Below the pieces are notes generated by a model, which saw nothing but the letters and a program-made list of their open reading frames with translations, ran no database searches and was not told the DNA's origin. Shown piece by piece: positions 1-7,728 of a stretch of DNA of 25,681 nt. Source of the stretch: Clostridia bacterium BRH_c25. Lineage in GTDB: Bacteria; Bacillota_A; Clostridia; Lutisporales; Lutisporaceae. Each line of letters starts with the position of its first letter. Within the stretch, counting starts at the first letter, position 1. The DNA lies in NCBI GenBank assembly GCA_001515955.1, contig LOES01000096.1:1-25681 (forward strand), in the 5' to 3' direction. Made by a program: the position numbers and the translations under genes.

Positions 1-1245
1 TTCTTCATCAAGTATTTTTCCCTTGGCAATAAGTCCTTGCAGAGATTCATCTATTGCTGCCGATGTTTCCTTGAGCTTGTCAGATTTCTTTTTCAAATCG
101 TCAAGCTTGTTTTTCATTTCACCGGTTGTTGCCAGGTTAACCTCTGATACTTCTGAAGTAACTGAAATGGTGCTGGTTAATTCCTCTGTTATTGTAGCTA
201 CTTCCTTGACTGAGTTGCTCTGCTGCTGCAATATACCGGATGCGTGCAGCATTCTGTCATTTATATCATAAACCGAGTCAAACAAAATCCCTATGGTTTT
301 TGATGTATCTGAGATACTGCTTAGCATAATATTTATATCACTATTTACTTTTTCTGAAGTATCCACGGTCTTTTCTATAGTTCCTATCGTGTTTTTAACA
401 TCATTCTGTATAGTGCTTACAATTTGTTTTGATTCTTCAGCAAGCTTTTTTACTTCTTCAGCAACTACCGAAAAGCCTCTGCCTGATTCTCCTGCTCTCG
501 CAGCCTCAATAGAAGCATTTAATGCCAGCAAGTTGGTTTGCTCTGCTATTTCCGAAACCTTTCCAATAATATATGTAATCCTTTTTGTTTCTTCCACCAT
601 TTTTTTCATATTACCGGAATTTTCACTTTCCTTTTCAGCCGTCTCTTTTGCCAGCTTCACTATGCTCTCAATCTGAGCTTTATCCTTTTCGATTCTCAAG
701 CTTAAGTCCTGACTTAGATTGCTTACCTTCTGTATGCTTTCATCAATAACATCAATTTCGCTTGCCAGTTCCTGCATTTTGGACAGGGTTGTCTGAGCAA
801 TTTCAAAACCCTTTGACACGCTTTCAAAGCTTTCGCTATTGCCCTCAACTATTTTGTTGACCTCACCGGATAGCTCTTCTGCAGATTGATAAAACTCATA
901 AGCGAAAACAGCGTTCTTTTCTACCCCTGTGGATGTTTCAGCAAGAAGCTTTTTAACATTGAAAAGAAGACCATTGATTTCTTTTAACAACTCGTTTAAA
1001 ACTGGTGACTCTATATCCTTTAAAGATCTGAAAAAGTTACCCTCATTGATTTTTCTCAAGTCATCTGCAACTTGAAGGATTTGTTTCTTCATCAGTCTCT
1101 TATTCAATTTGTCATATAGGTAAAAAACAAGGAAAGTTACTACTATTATAACAATTGCACTGTAGCTTTCTACATATGAAGTGCTGACGCGGAACAAACC
1201 GTATACAAACAGTGTCAGAATTATATTCAGTAAAATATTATACAT
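1..1245 (-). CDS. Methyl-accepting chemotaxis protein, C-terminus beyond the left edge
   Basis: The reading frame is open from the start codon to base 1, giving 415 residues with no stop, so the gene continues outside the window. Two hydrophobic segments (about residues 2-18 and 24-42) are separated by only a few residues, so there is no real extracellular sensor domain. A long, mostly helical cytoplasmic part follows. The receptor hairpin tip is clear at about residues 230-275 ([21 protein letters not shown], then [20 protein letters not shown]); this tip contacts CheA/CheW in known receptors. Start choice: ATG codons lie at 1251 and 1245 in the same frame. The GAGGAG ribosome site is only 2-3 nt from the first but 8 nt from the second, so 1245 is preferred. 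With no periplasmic domain, the signal sensed is probably intracellular or membrane-borne (inference). Family assignment is secure. Confidence 0.95.
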   Translation of the reverse strand, partial: MYNILLNIILTLFVYGLFRVSTSYVESYSAIVIIVVTFLVFYLYDKLNKRLMKKQILQVADDLRKINEGNFFRSLKDIESPVLNELLKEINGLLFNVKKLLAETSTGVEKNAVFAYEFYQSAEELSGEVNKIVEGNSESFESVSKGFEIAQTTLSKMQELASEIDVIDESIQKVSNLSQDLSLRIEKDKAQIESIVKLAKETAEKESENSGNMKKMVEETKRITYIIGKVSEIAEQTNLLALNASIEAARAGESGRGFSVVAEEVKKLAEESKQIVSTIQNDVKNTIGTIEKTVDTSEKVNSDINIMLSSISDTSKTIGILFDSVYDINDRMLHASGILQQQSNSVKEVATITEELTSTISVTSEVSEVNLATTGEMKNKLDDLKKKSDKLKETSAAIDESLQGLIAKGKILDEE

Positions 1246-1287
1246 TAACATTTCTCCTCTTCTGTTCGATTATGTCCGATATCTAGA

Positions 1288-1333
1288 GCTTATTAACACA
1301 ACATATTTCTAGTCTTTCATAGTGTTAATAAGC
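1288..1333. repeat. Perfect 12-bp inverted repeat upstream of the chemotaxis receptor gene
   Basis: GCTTATTAACAC at 1288-1299 is exactly complementary to GTGTTAATAAGC at 1322-1333, with a 22-nt spacer. It lies 43 nt upstream of the receptor start, where the promoter or 5' leader should be. It could be a regulator-binding site or an RNA hairpin. No T-run follows on either strand, so it is not a canonical terminator. Confidence 0.6.
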
Positions 1334-1345
1334 ACAACATTGATT

Positions 1346-1390
1346 TAGTGCCTCGCATGCCCTAGAAGGGATATACATTACGAGGCACTA
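1346..1390. other. 10-bp perfect stem-loop after the hydrolase operon
   Basis: TAGTGCCTCG (1346-1355) pairs perfectly with CGAGGCACTA (1381-1390) around a 25-nt loop that contains a smaller CCCT/AGGG hairpin. It sits 15 nt past the stop of the last amidohydrolase gene on the minus strand. It may act as a transcription end or mRNA-protecting structure, but it lacks a U-tract, so terminator function is uncertain. Confidence 0.45.
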
Positions 1391-1405
1391 GTCTCATCTT
1401 TGAGT

Positions 1406-2569
1406 CTATTTCCTGGTATCTTTGAATTCCTTCTTAATCCTCTGGAGAAGGCTATCGTCTTTCAGGATTTCAATGGCAGTTAAAGTCAAAGCTCCTATTG
1501 TCTGTGTCATCGATTTATAGGCCAATGCTGTTTTGGTTGCTTCGGCAAAAGCAACAGTATGAGCAGCAATATCTTCCTCACATATTCCAAAGTATGGGTG
1601 AATTGTAGGAACCACATGGCTGACGTTACCGACATCCAGAGAACCGTAGCTTTTTCTCGGCTCGTTGATTTCCGCCACACCAACATCCCTGAGGCTCTGG
1701 CAGTAGACCGCCGATAAGCTCTCATTGGTAACCAGATTATCATAGGAAGCCTCATAATTGCTTATCTCAAGCTCTGCACCTGCTGCCAACGCTGCACCCC
1801 TCGCGCAATTTTTAACCTTTTCCACCAGCTCTGTCAGGTATGTCTTTGTTGTTGCTCTGACATAAAACTGTGCAATTGCCAGCTCCGGCACTATGTTTGC
1901 CGCCTTCCCGCCTTCCACAATTATGCCGTGTATCCTTGAATCAGATAAAATATGCTGCCTTAGCGCATTTATATTTACAAATGTGTTAATTGCCGCATCA
2001 AGTGCATTTATTCCTTTATCAGGATAGGCAGCTGCATGTGCCGCTCTGCCTGTAAATTTGAATTGAACTGCTTCCATTGCAAGTGAGGTGCCGCTCTTAA
2101 AATGAAAGCTGCCGGGATGTACTTCCATTACAACATCAATGTCATTAAAAGCTCCTTTTTCTGTCATTTCAACCTTGGCACCGCTTGTTTCCTCAGCCGG
2201 CGTTCCATACACTATTACTTTTCCCTTATAATCCTTCATCAGCTTACTGAGCACAATACCTGCTCCTGTATTAGTCGTCCCCAGTAAATTATGAGCGCAT
2301 CCATGACCGATTCCCGGCAAGGCATCATATTCGGACATAAATCCGATTGTCGGACCTTCCTTACCGCTGTCAAACACTGCTTTAAAAGCAGTTTTGATAC
2401 CCAAATATTCCTCTTCGACTTTGAATCCGTGCTTTTTAAGCAGCTCAATATGGGCTTTGCTTGCTTTAAACTCCTCATATCCGAGCTCCGGATTCATTAA
2501 GATATATTCACTTAATTTAATAAGCTCACTTTTGACAGACTCAGCACATTGCATTACTTTGTCCTTCAT
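1406..2569 (-). CDS. M20D-type amidohydrolase (ACY1L2/AbgB-like N-acyl amino acid or dipeptide hydrolase)
   Basis: 387 residues, the usual length for the peptidase M20D/amidohydrolase family, which cleaves N-acyl amino acids, aminobenzoyl-glutamate or Xaa-Arg type dipeptides in the cytoplasm with two metal ions. Visible metal and catalytic features are GHGCAHN (residues 88-94, with Cys91 and His93), EE at 126-127, EVHPG with His151, and the dimerisation-domain signature AAHAAAYPDKGINALDA from about residue 177. A further conserved His lies in the C-terminal IAAHTVAF segment. The ATG at 2569 is 4 nt past the stop of the upstream deacylase gene, and its AAAGGAGAG ribosome site lies inside the end of that gene, so the two are translated from one mRNA. 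Substrate cannot be read from the sequence. Co-location with an N-acyl-D-amino-acid deacylase and an ArgE/DapE-type enzyme suggests an acylated amino acid or small peptide. Confidence 0.9.
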   Translation of the reverse strand: MKDKVMQCAESVKSELIKLSEYILMNPELGYEEFKASKAHIELLKKHGFKVEEEYLGIKTAFKAVFDSGKEGPTIGFMSEYDALPGIGHGCAHNLLGTTNTGAGIVLSKLMKDYKGKVIVYGTPAEETSGAKVEMTEKGAFNDIDVVMEVHPGSFHFKSGTSLAMEAVQFKFTGRAAHAAAYPDKGINALDAAINTFVNINALRQHILSDSRIHGIIVEGGKAANIVPELAIAQFYVRATTKTYLTELVEKVKNCARGAALAAGAELEISNYEASYDNLVTNESLSAVYCQSLRDVGVAEINEPRKSYGSLDVGNVSHVVPTIHPYFGICEEDIAAHTVAFAEATKTALAYKSMTQTIGALTLTAIEILKDDSLLQRIKKEFKDTRK

Positions 2570-2573
2570 AAAA

Positions 2574-3953
2574 TCATCTCTCCTTTAGAATATCTGCTCT
2601 CCTTACAGCCTTTCCCAGTCTGCTGTTGATGACGTTCTTATGGCTTACAGCGACTTCACCGTTTATTATTACATATTCTATTCCCTCCGGTGTGCTGACC
2701 GGGCTCTCAAAGGTAGCTGTATCTATTATACTGTCCGGATCAAACACCACAATATCGGCATCCATTCCTTCAAGCATTCTCCCTTTTGTTTTTAGCCCCA
2801 GTCTTTCTGCAGGCATAACCGTCATTTTTCTCACAGCCTCAGCAAGAGTCAGCTTTTTTTCATCCCTTGCATATCTGCCCAGGACTCTTGGAAATGTTCC
2901 TGCTCCTCTTGGATGCCCCTGACTGTTTCTGAACAGACCGTCGCTGGCAATCATAACATATGGAGCAGCCACTGCTTCCAGCACTTCCTTTTCATTCATA
3001 ACAAAAGCTACGATCAGCATATTCGGATGCTCTTTCCTGACTTTATAGAACAGTTCTTTGTCACACCGCATACCTTTATATTCGCCTTCTGTCAATAACA
3101 CTGAATCGTAGGATTTGTTCCACAGCTCAAAGCAGCCTTCGTCGAACACAGCAGATCCTATATATGTGCTGAACGCATCATAGGGATAGCAATCGGCACT
3201 TATATCAGTGCCTGCACTTATTTCATCCTCAATAACATCCAGAGCTTCTCTCATCATACCATATGCAGTACAGCTTCCCAGGTGGGATATCTGCATGGGA
3301 AGGCCTGTCTCCCTGGATATTTGTATCAGCTCCTTGATGGCTTCTATGCCATACTTTGCGTCCTTTCTATAATGCGCAGATAAAAGGACCTTCTGCCCCT
3401 TCACCCCTTCCAGAATCTGCAGTGCCTCCGCGGTATCCGCACCTGGCGAATACTCAAATCCAAAGGAAACACCAATGGCATTTTCTCTCGTTGCCTCCGA
3501 TACAAGCCACTGCATTTTGCTTATTTCTGATTTAGTTGATTTTCTATAATTATCATCGTTGCCCACAATCTGCCTAAGGTAATTATGCCCTATAAAGGTG
3601 AGGTAATTCACCGGACTACCCGAGGCGTCAATATAATTGAAGAATTCATCTATTCCTTGTCTATTGTTGCCACAATTACCTGCAACACATGTAGTCACGC
3701 CCATTTGAAGCATTCTGTCGGCAATATCATAGTTCCCTTTTGACTCTTGCCCGACCAATACTTCCTCATGCATATGTATGTCAATGAAGCCAGGTGCTAT
3801 AGCTTTTCCTTCCACATCAATTACTTTCTTCGCTTCCCCTGCATTGCTGCCTATGAATTCTATTTTTCCATTCTTGATGCAAAGGTCAGCCAGCTTCTCT
3901 GTTCCTGTATCAGGATTTATTATTCTACCATTAATCAGTTTTATATCGTACAT
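2574..3953 (-). CDS. N-acyl-D-amino-acid deacylase family amidohydrolase
   Basis: 459 residues of the metal-dependent amidohydrolase superfamily (urease-like TIM barrel with a small beta-sandwich made from both ends), most like D-aminoacylase, which removes the acyl group from N-acyl-D-amino acids. Motifs: GFIDIHMHEE with metal-binding His60 and His62; AGNCGNNRQG with Cys94, the cysteine metal ligand typical of D-aminoacylases; HYRKDAKYG (His194); QISHLGS (His224); IASDG (Asp338); and HPRGAGTFPRVLGRY (from 347), a family hallmark. The start is supported by an AGAGGTAG site 5-8 nt upstream of the ATG. It is the third gene of the carrier/hydrolase unit, separated from the M20 gene before it by a 46-nt gap filled by a hairpin. 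D-specificity is inferred from the family, and dihydroorotase- or hydantoinase-like activity is less likely because of the GNCG motif. Confidence 0.88.
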   Translation of the reverse strand: MYDIKLINGRIINPDTGTEKLADLCIKNGKIEFIGSNAGEAKKVIDVEGKAIAPGFIDIHMHEEVLVGQESKGNYDIADRMLQMGVTTCVAGNCGNNRQGIDEFFNYIDASGSPVNYLTFIGHNYLRQIVGNDDNYRKSTKSEISKMQWLVSEATRENAIGVSFGFEYSPGADTAEALQILEGVKGQKVLLSAHYRKDAKYGIEAIKELIQISRETGLPMQISHLGSCTAYGMMREALDVIEDEISAGTDISADCYPYDAFSTYIGSAVFDEGCFELWNKSYDSVLLTEGEYKGMRCDKELFYKVRKEHPNMLIVAFVMNEKEVLEAVAAPYVMIASDGLFRNSQGHPRGAGTFPRVLGRYARDEKKLTLAEAVRKMTVMPAERLGLKTKGRMLEGMDADIVVFDPDSIIDTATFESPVSTPEGIEYVIINGEVAVSHKNVINSRLGKAVRRADILKER

Positions 3954-3970
3954 ATTTCTACCTCTTTATA

Positions 3971-4000
3971 ATGTGAACAGGGATACCTCCCTGTTCACAT
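3971..4000 (-). other. 12-bp perfect intercistronic hairpin
   Basis: ATGTGAACAGGG (3971-3982) is fully complementary to CCCTGTTCACAT (3989-4000) with a 6-nt loop. It starts at the stop codon of the upstream M20 gene and ends just before the ribosome site of the deacylase gene. The following bases (TTATAAAGAGG) are not a good U-tract, so it more likely tunes downstream expression or protects the 3' end of the upstream message than stops transcription completely. Confidence 0.6.
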
Positions 4001-5193
4001 CAATCATATACTCCACAGAATTTTTTTATAGTTTCAGAATATACATTCACCATATTGATCAGGTCGGCAATTGCGACCCTTTCATCCTTGGTATGGGAAT
4101 AGCTTATGTTGCCAGGACCGCAAACAACCGTAGGTATTTTGGCGAAGTTGGATAAAAGTGCAGCATCTGTCCAACCTCTTCTTCTTGTTATTTCCGGTTC
4201 TTTTCCTATGACTTCCCTGAGAGACTCTCTCACTGCAGAAACAATCGGAGCGTCAGGGGGAGTCATAAGATATAGATGATCCAAGTCCAGCATATTTTCA
4301 GGAATTCTTCTGATTTCCGCATCAAACTGCGGATCTTCAGATTTTATTTCATCAATTATATCCTGATACTCCTTTATTACACTTTCCACTGTCTCTCCGG
4401 GTATATATCTTCTATCAATACTGATACTGCAGGAATCCGCAACCATGCTCGGCTGGTTTCCTCCCCTGATTACCCCGAAGTTCATAACTGAAGGTCCCAT
4501 GTACTCGTTATGTCTGGACTCAAGCTTTGGATAAAGGTTCTTTTTAATTCTTTCTATAAGCACAGCTGCTTTTTCTATGGCGTTTATACCCATATTAGGT
4601 ACCCCGCCGTGGGCAGCCTTGCCCTTGACTATGATTTCAAGCCATTCAAGTCCCCTATGTCCTAGTGCATATTCATAGTTCGAAGGTTCTCCAACTATTG
4701 CTCCGTCTGCTTTCAGTCCAGACTTGACTATATACTCGGTTCCTTCACTTTTTTCTTCTTCACCTATGACTCCTGCAAATATGACATTGCCTTTCAGCTT
4801 ACAGCCTGATCTTTTAATTGCAAGCATTGCAACAATCATACAAGCAAGTGCGCCCTTCATATCCACTGCACCTCTGCCGAATATCTCTCCATTGACTATC
4901 TCTGCACCAAAAGGCTCAACAGTCATATTGTATGGGGGCACAGTGTCGGTATGTCCGTTAAACATAAGTGTTTTACCGCTCCCGTCACCTCTGAGATACG
5001 CCAGGACATTGCATCTTGCACCATCCACAGGCTGCAATTCGGAATCCAGTCCATTACTTTTGCAAAAAGCGTGAATATATTCTGCTACAAGCTTTTCTCT
5101 TCCCTGAGTATCCTTGTGGCTGGGAATCCGTATCAGATTCCTGGTTAGAGTAGTAATTTCTTCCTCAGTGAAGAAATTTCTAGTATCAATCAT
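4000..5193 (-). CDS. M20 family ArgE/DapE-type deacylase
   Basis: 397 residues, a normal length for the ArgE/DapE/carboxypeptidase G2 branch of peptidase M20; these are cytoplasmic di-zinc enzymes that hydrolyse N-acyl amino acids or small peptides. Visible: FNGHTDTVP with His81 and Asp83; GRGAVDMKG with bridging Asp111; GEEEKSEGTE with the catalytic Glu pair at 145-146; GEPSNYEYALGHRG (Glu169), close to the ArgE/DapE consensus; KGKAAHGGVPNMGINAI in the dimerisation domain; and C-terminal SYSHTKDE with metal ligand His367. ATG at 5193 is preceded by a GGAAGG-type ribosome site about 10 nt away. It lies 22 nt downstream of the carrier gene in the same orientation. No arginine or lysine biosynthesis genes are nearby, so a housekeeping ArgE or DapE role is unlikely; uptake-linked deacylation is the better inference. 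Confidence 0.9.
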   Translation of the reverse strand: MIDTRNFFTEEEITTLTRNLIRIPSHKDTQGREKLVAEYIHAFCKSNGLDSELQPVDGARCNVLAYLRGDGSGKTLMFNGHTDTVPPYNMTVEPFGAEIVNGEIFGRGAVDMKGALACMIVAMLAIKRSGCKLKGNVIFAGVIGEEEKSEGTEYIVKSGLKADGAIVGEPSNYEYALGHRGLEWLEIIVKGKAAHGGVPNMGINAIEKAAVLIERIKKNLYPKLESRHNEYMGPSVMNFGVIRGGNQPSMVADSCSISIDRRYIPGETVESVIKEYQDIIDEIKSEDPQFDAEIRRIPENMLDLDHLYLMTPPDAPIVSAVRESLREVIGKEPEITRRRGWTDAALLSNFAKIPTVVCGPGNISYSHTKDERVAIADLINMVNVYSETIKKFCGVYD

Positions 5194-5215
5194 TGCTTTT
5201 CATTCCTTCCGTTGA

Positions 5216-6637
5216 TTAGAATGGACCGTAACCTATAGCATTAGCGATTAAGAGGAATACTGCGCCGCAGCCAATCCAGATGAGCATCAAAGGCCATATG
5301 AATTTTACCCATTTTTCATAAGGAATCTTTGCTATAGATAAATAACCCATTAATGCAGCTGATGTCGGGATTATAGAGTTTGTAAATCCATCACCAAACT
5401 GGTATGCCATAACTGCAGTCTGTCTTGTTACACCTATTATATCGGCTAAAGGAGTCATTATCGGCATAGTTGCCGCTGCCTGACCACTGCCTGAGGGTAT
5501 GAAAAAGTTTATTACGATTTGAACAACAAACATGCCTAATACGGATATTGCCTTTGGAAGTGTCTGTATTGCAACAGCAAGTCCGTGTATAATGGAATCG
5601 ATGATAGCCCCGTCCTGCATTACTACTAATATTGCCCTTGCTACACCGACTACAAGTGCTCCGAATACTATGGATCTTGCACCAACAACAAATTCCGATG
5701 CAACCTTGCTTGGTTTCAATCCGCCAAGCACACCACCTATTACACCCATCGCCAGGAATGCAGAAGCTATCTCTTGGATATACCAGCCCTTCTTAAATAC
5801 TCCATAGATAATAAATCCAAAACCTACTACAAGTACTAAGAGAACAAGATTGTGCTTGACTCCTAAAGTAGGTATATTTTCAAGATCTATATGCTGGCCT
5901 TTTTCTTCATTCTCCAGCTCAGCAACTATACTGAGTTCGGGATTCTTCTTGACTTTTTCTGCATATCTTATTATATATACTGCTGTTATTGCAATGAATA
6001 TGACAAAAGCAACCAATCTAAATGCAATACCTGAAAACATCGGCAGCTGAGCTATACCCTGAGCTACTCCGACTGTAAAGGGGTTCATGAATCCGGAGTT
6101 GAACCCGCAGGCAGCACCGAGTGAGATCATAGCCGTACCGGTTATTGCATCGAAACCGAGAGCCCTGGCCAATGCTATTCCTATGGGAACAAATACTATT
6201 GTTTCCTCAGCCATACCGAAGGTTGCTCCACCAAGAGCGAAAATGATGAGGAATATGGGAATCATCAGTTTTTCTTTACCTTTTAGTGCTCTGGCAGTTT
6301 TACCTACTCCTGCTTCTACAGTTCCTGTAGCAGTTATTATCTGCATGGAGCCGCCTACTATGAAAATAAAGAAAATTATACTTGCCGCTGCTTCCATTCC
6401 TTTCGGCACTGATTGAACCAGCCCGAAAAACGTTGTAGGATTCTGATCTACGGCATGAAAGCTGGCAGAGTCTATAACAGTTCTGCCTGTTGCTTCATCC
6501 TTGACTCTTTCATAGGCACCGGCTGGAACCAAATATGTCATTAAAGCTACAATCATTACAACACTAAATAAAATTACATATGTATGTGGAACCTTAAATT
6601 TCTTTTTTTGTTTATCAGGAATAATGGAAGTTGTCAT
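5216..6637 (-). CDS. YfcC/DcuC-family membrane carrier
   Basis: 473 residues with about a dozen hydrophobic segments after a short basic N-terminus (KQKKKFKVPHTYVIL). The pattern fits the YfcC branch of the DcuC/ArcD-like carrier families (Pfam DcuC): VPHTYVILF at the start of TM1, LVPAGAY after it, GGATFGMAEET, GFNSGFMNPFTVGVAQ, and the C-terminal FFIPSGSGQAAATMPIM and QFGDGFTNSIIPTSAALMGYL re-entrant-type loops. Relatives move C4-dicarboxylates or amino acids and peptides; the exact substrate is unknown. It heads the run of three hydrolases and probably brings in, or exports the product of, their substrate. A strong AGGAGGG ribosome site lies 8 nt before the ATG. The regulator gene is 105 nt upstream, so co-regulation by IclR is likely. 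Confidence 0.88.
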   Translation of the reverse strand: MTTSIIPDKQKKKFKVPHTYVILFSVVMIVALMTYLVPAGAYERVKDEATGRTVIDSASFHAVDQNPTTFFGLVQSVPKGMEAAASIIFFIFIVGGSMQIITATGTVEAGVGKTARALKGKEKLMIPIFLIIFALGGATFGMAEETIVFVPIGIALARALGFDAITGTAMISLGAACGFNSGFMNPFTVGVAQGIAQLPMFSGIAFRLVAFVIFIAITAVYIIRYAEKVKKNPELSIVAELENEEKGQHIDLENIPTLGVKHNLVLLVLVVGFGFIIYGVFKKGWYIQEIASAFLAMGVIGGVLGGLKPSKVASEFVVGARSIVFGALVVGVARAILVVMQDGAIIDSIIHGLAVAIQTLPKAISVLGMFVVQIVINFFIPSGSGQAAATMPIMTPLADIIGVTRQTAVMAYQFGDGFTNSIIPTSAALMGYLSIAKIPYEKWVKFIWPLMLIWIGCGAVFLLIANAIGYGPF

Positions 6638-6649
6638 AATAATACCCTC

Positions 6650-6724
6650 CTAATTTAAAATTGTAATATACCCCACAATACTATAAAAACTTGCCTTGAC
6701 CTTCCACCTCCATTTCGTTTGCAA
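6650..6724 (-). other. Possible 24-residue leader ORF between the regulator and carrier genes
   Basis: The regulator's stop codon is embedded in a near-perfect ribosome site (TAAAGGAGGTGA, 6734-6745), but no ATG follows at normal distance. A TTG at 6724, 12 nt beyond, opens a short frame with a basic start (QTKWRWKVK) and hydrophobic end. Its TAG stop touches the ribosome site of the carrier gene. Such an arrangement would allow translational coupling, but it may be chance or the remains of a lost gene. Confidence 0.2.
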
Positions 6725-6742
6725 ATTATGAGTTCACCTCCT

Positions 6743-7501
6743 TTACGGTATCACTTTGCTTATCTTCTGAGCTCCCTCTATTATCTTTTCTTTGGTAAGC
6801 TCAAAATCACTTTCTGTAAGACCGTTTTTTACTAAAGCTACTCCAAGACATCCTATTACTTTTCCACTATAATCTCTTACAGGTGCCCCCACTCCTATTG
6901 CTCCCAAAAGACCTTCTTCATCGCTTATTGCATAGCCTTGCTTCCTAATCTCTCTATATTCAGCCATCAGCCTTTCAGGATCAATTATAGTATTCGGCGT
7001 TTTCTTAACAAGCTTCGTAGAATATACTATTTTTTCAAGTTCTTCATATGGCTCATGAAAAGCCGTTATGCATTTGCCATATACACCACAGTTGATAGGG
7101 TAGAATTCACCCTGCCTGTATCCTATCTTTATGGGTTGAAAGCTCTCTACCTCATAGATGTTTATAATAGTCCCCTGTTCCATGATGGCGAAGCCTACCG
7201 ACTGCTTTGTCTGCTGCGCTACATCCTCAACCAGATATTTGATCTGGACCAGGTAGTCCTTGTTATCCGTATATGATGCACCTATATGATATGCCATTGG
7301 TCCGAGGCTGTACTTTTTTGTTGTATAGTTCTGTATAACCATGCGTTCTTCTATTAGTTCCGCAAGTATTCTGTGAACAGTACTCCTGTTTATTCCAAGA
7401 TCACGGCTTACTTCTATCGCGGTAAAAGAATAAGGCTTTTCAGCTAAATATCTGATAATTGAAAGAATCTTTTTCAGTACTGTGCAATTGCTCTCAAGCA
7501 T
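6743..7501 (-). CDS. IclR family transcriptional regulator
   Basis: 252 residues from the chosen start, the normal IclR-family size. The N-terminal winged helix-turn-helix runs over about residues 4-65 (KKILSIIRYLAEKPYSFTAIEVSRDLGINRSTVHRILAEL, then the wing MVIQNYTTKKYSLG). The C-terminal effector-binding domain follows, with IMEQGTIINIYEVES, a PINCGVYGKCITAF region and the GYAISDEEGLLGAIGVGAPVRDYSGKVIGCLGVAL stretch that is diagnostic of the family. An in-frame TTG at 7540 would add 13 residues, but an AGAGGTGGGGG ribosome site stands just ahead of the ATG at 7501, so that start is used here. The longer form would also begin at the edge of the palindromic operator. It probably controls itself and the downstream carrier/hydrolase genes, responding to a small-molecule substrate (family knowledge plus inference). 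Confidence 0.93.
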   Translation of the reverse strand: MLESNCTVLKKILSIIRYLAEKPYSFTAIEVSRDLGINRSTVHRILAELIEERMVIQNYTTKKYSLGPMAYHIGASYTDNKDYLVQIKYLVEDVAQQTKQSVGFAIMEQGTIINIYEVESFQPIKIGYRQGEFYPINCGVYGKCITAFHEPYEELEKIVYSTKLVKKTPNTIIDPERLMAEYREIRKQGYAISDEEGLLGAIGVGAPVRDYSGKVIGCLGVALVKNGLTESDFELTKEKIIEGAQKISKVIP

Positions 7502-7540
7502 ACATCCCCCACCTCTTTTTTCCTTGCTAATCGCCACCAA

Positions 7541-7557
7541 TGTCCATTATATGGACA
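7541..7557. promoter_or_regulatory. 17-bp perfect palindrome, candidate IclR operator
   Basis: TGTCCATTATATGGACA has 7-bp perfect arms around TAT, the layout typical of IclR-family operators. It lies 40 nt upstream of the regulator's ATG and overlaps a TATAAT sequence on the minus strand (a second TATAAT is about 20 nt further upstream), so binding would block or modulate the regulator's own promoter. No second copy of this palindrome was seen in the window. Confidence 0.6.
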
Positions 7558-7651
7558 ATTGTTTATTATACTGACAATGGTATATTCTACAAATATTCGT
7601 AAAATCCTCTAAATATTCTAAAAATTTTTATACTATTTTCAAATCAGACAC

Positions 7652-7691
7652 AAAAACCCCCGGTATCGGTTATAATAACCGGTACCGGGGG
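7652..7691 (-). terminator. Strong intrinsic terminator of the three-gene riboswitch operon
   Basis: Two 16-nt arms (7676-7691 and 7657-7672) pair at 15 of 16 positions around a 3-nt loop, with a GC-rich base (CCCCCGG), and are followed on the minus strand by TTTTT. It stands 37 nt after the stop of the B12-binding protein gene and separates that operon from the regulator gene. Confidence 0.93.
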
Positions 7692-7728
7692 GATTTCTCG
7701 AACTCAGTGAATCAAGCAGCAGTGCACA

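Noticed and set aside
23..676. Plus-strand frames of 82 and 127 residues at the left end
   Set aside because: They are antisense shadows of the chemotaxis receptor, whose minus frame is open for 415 codons and carries the receptor hairpin motif.
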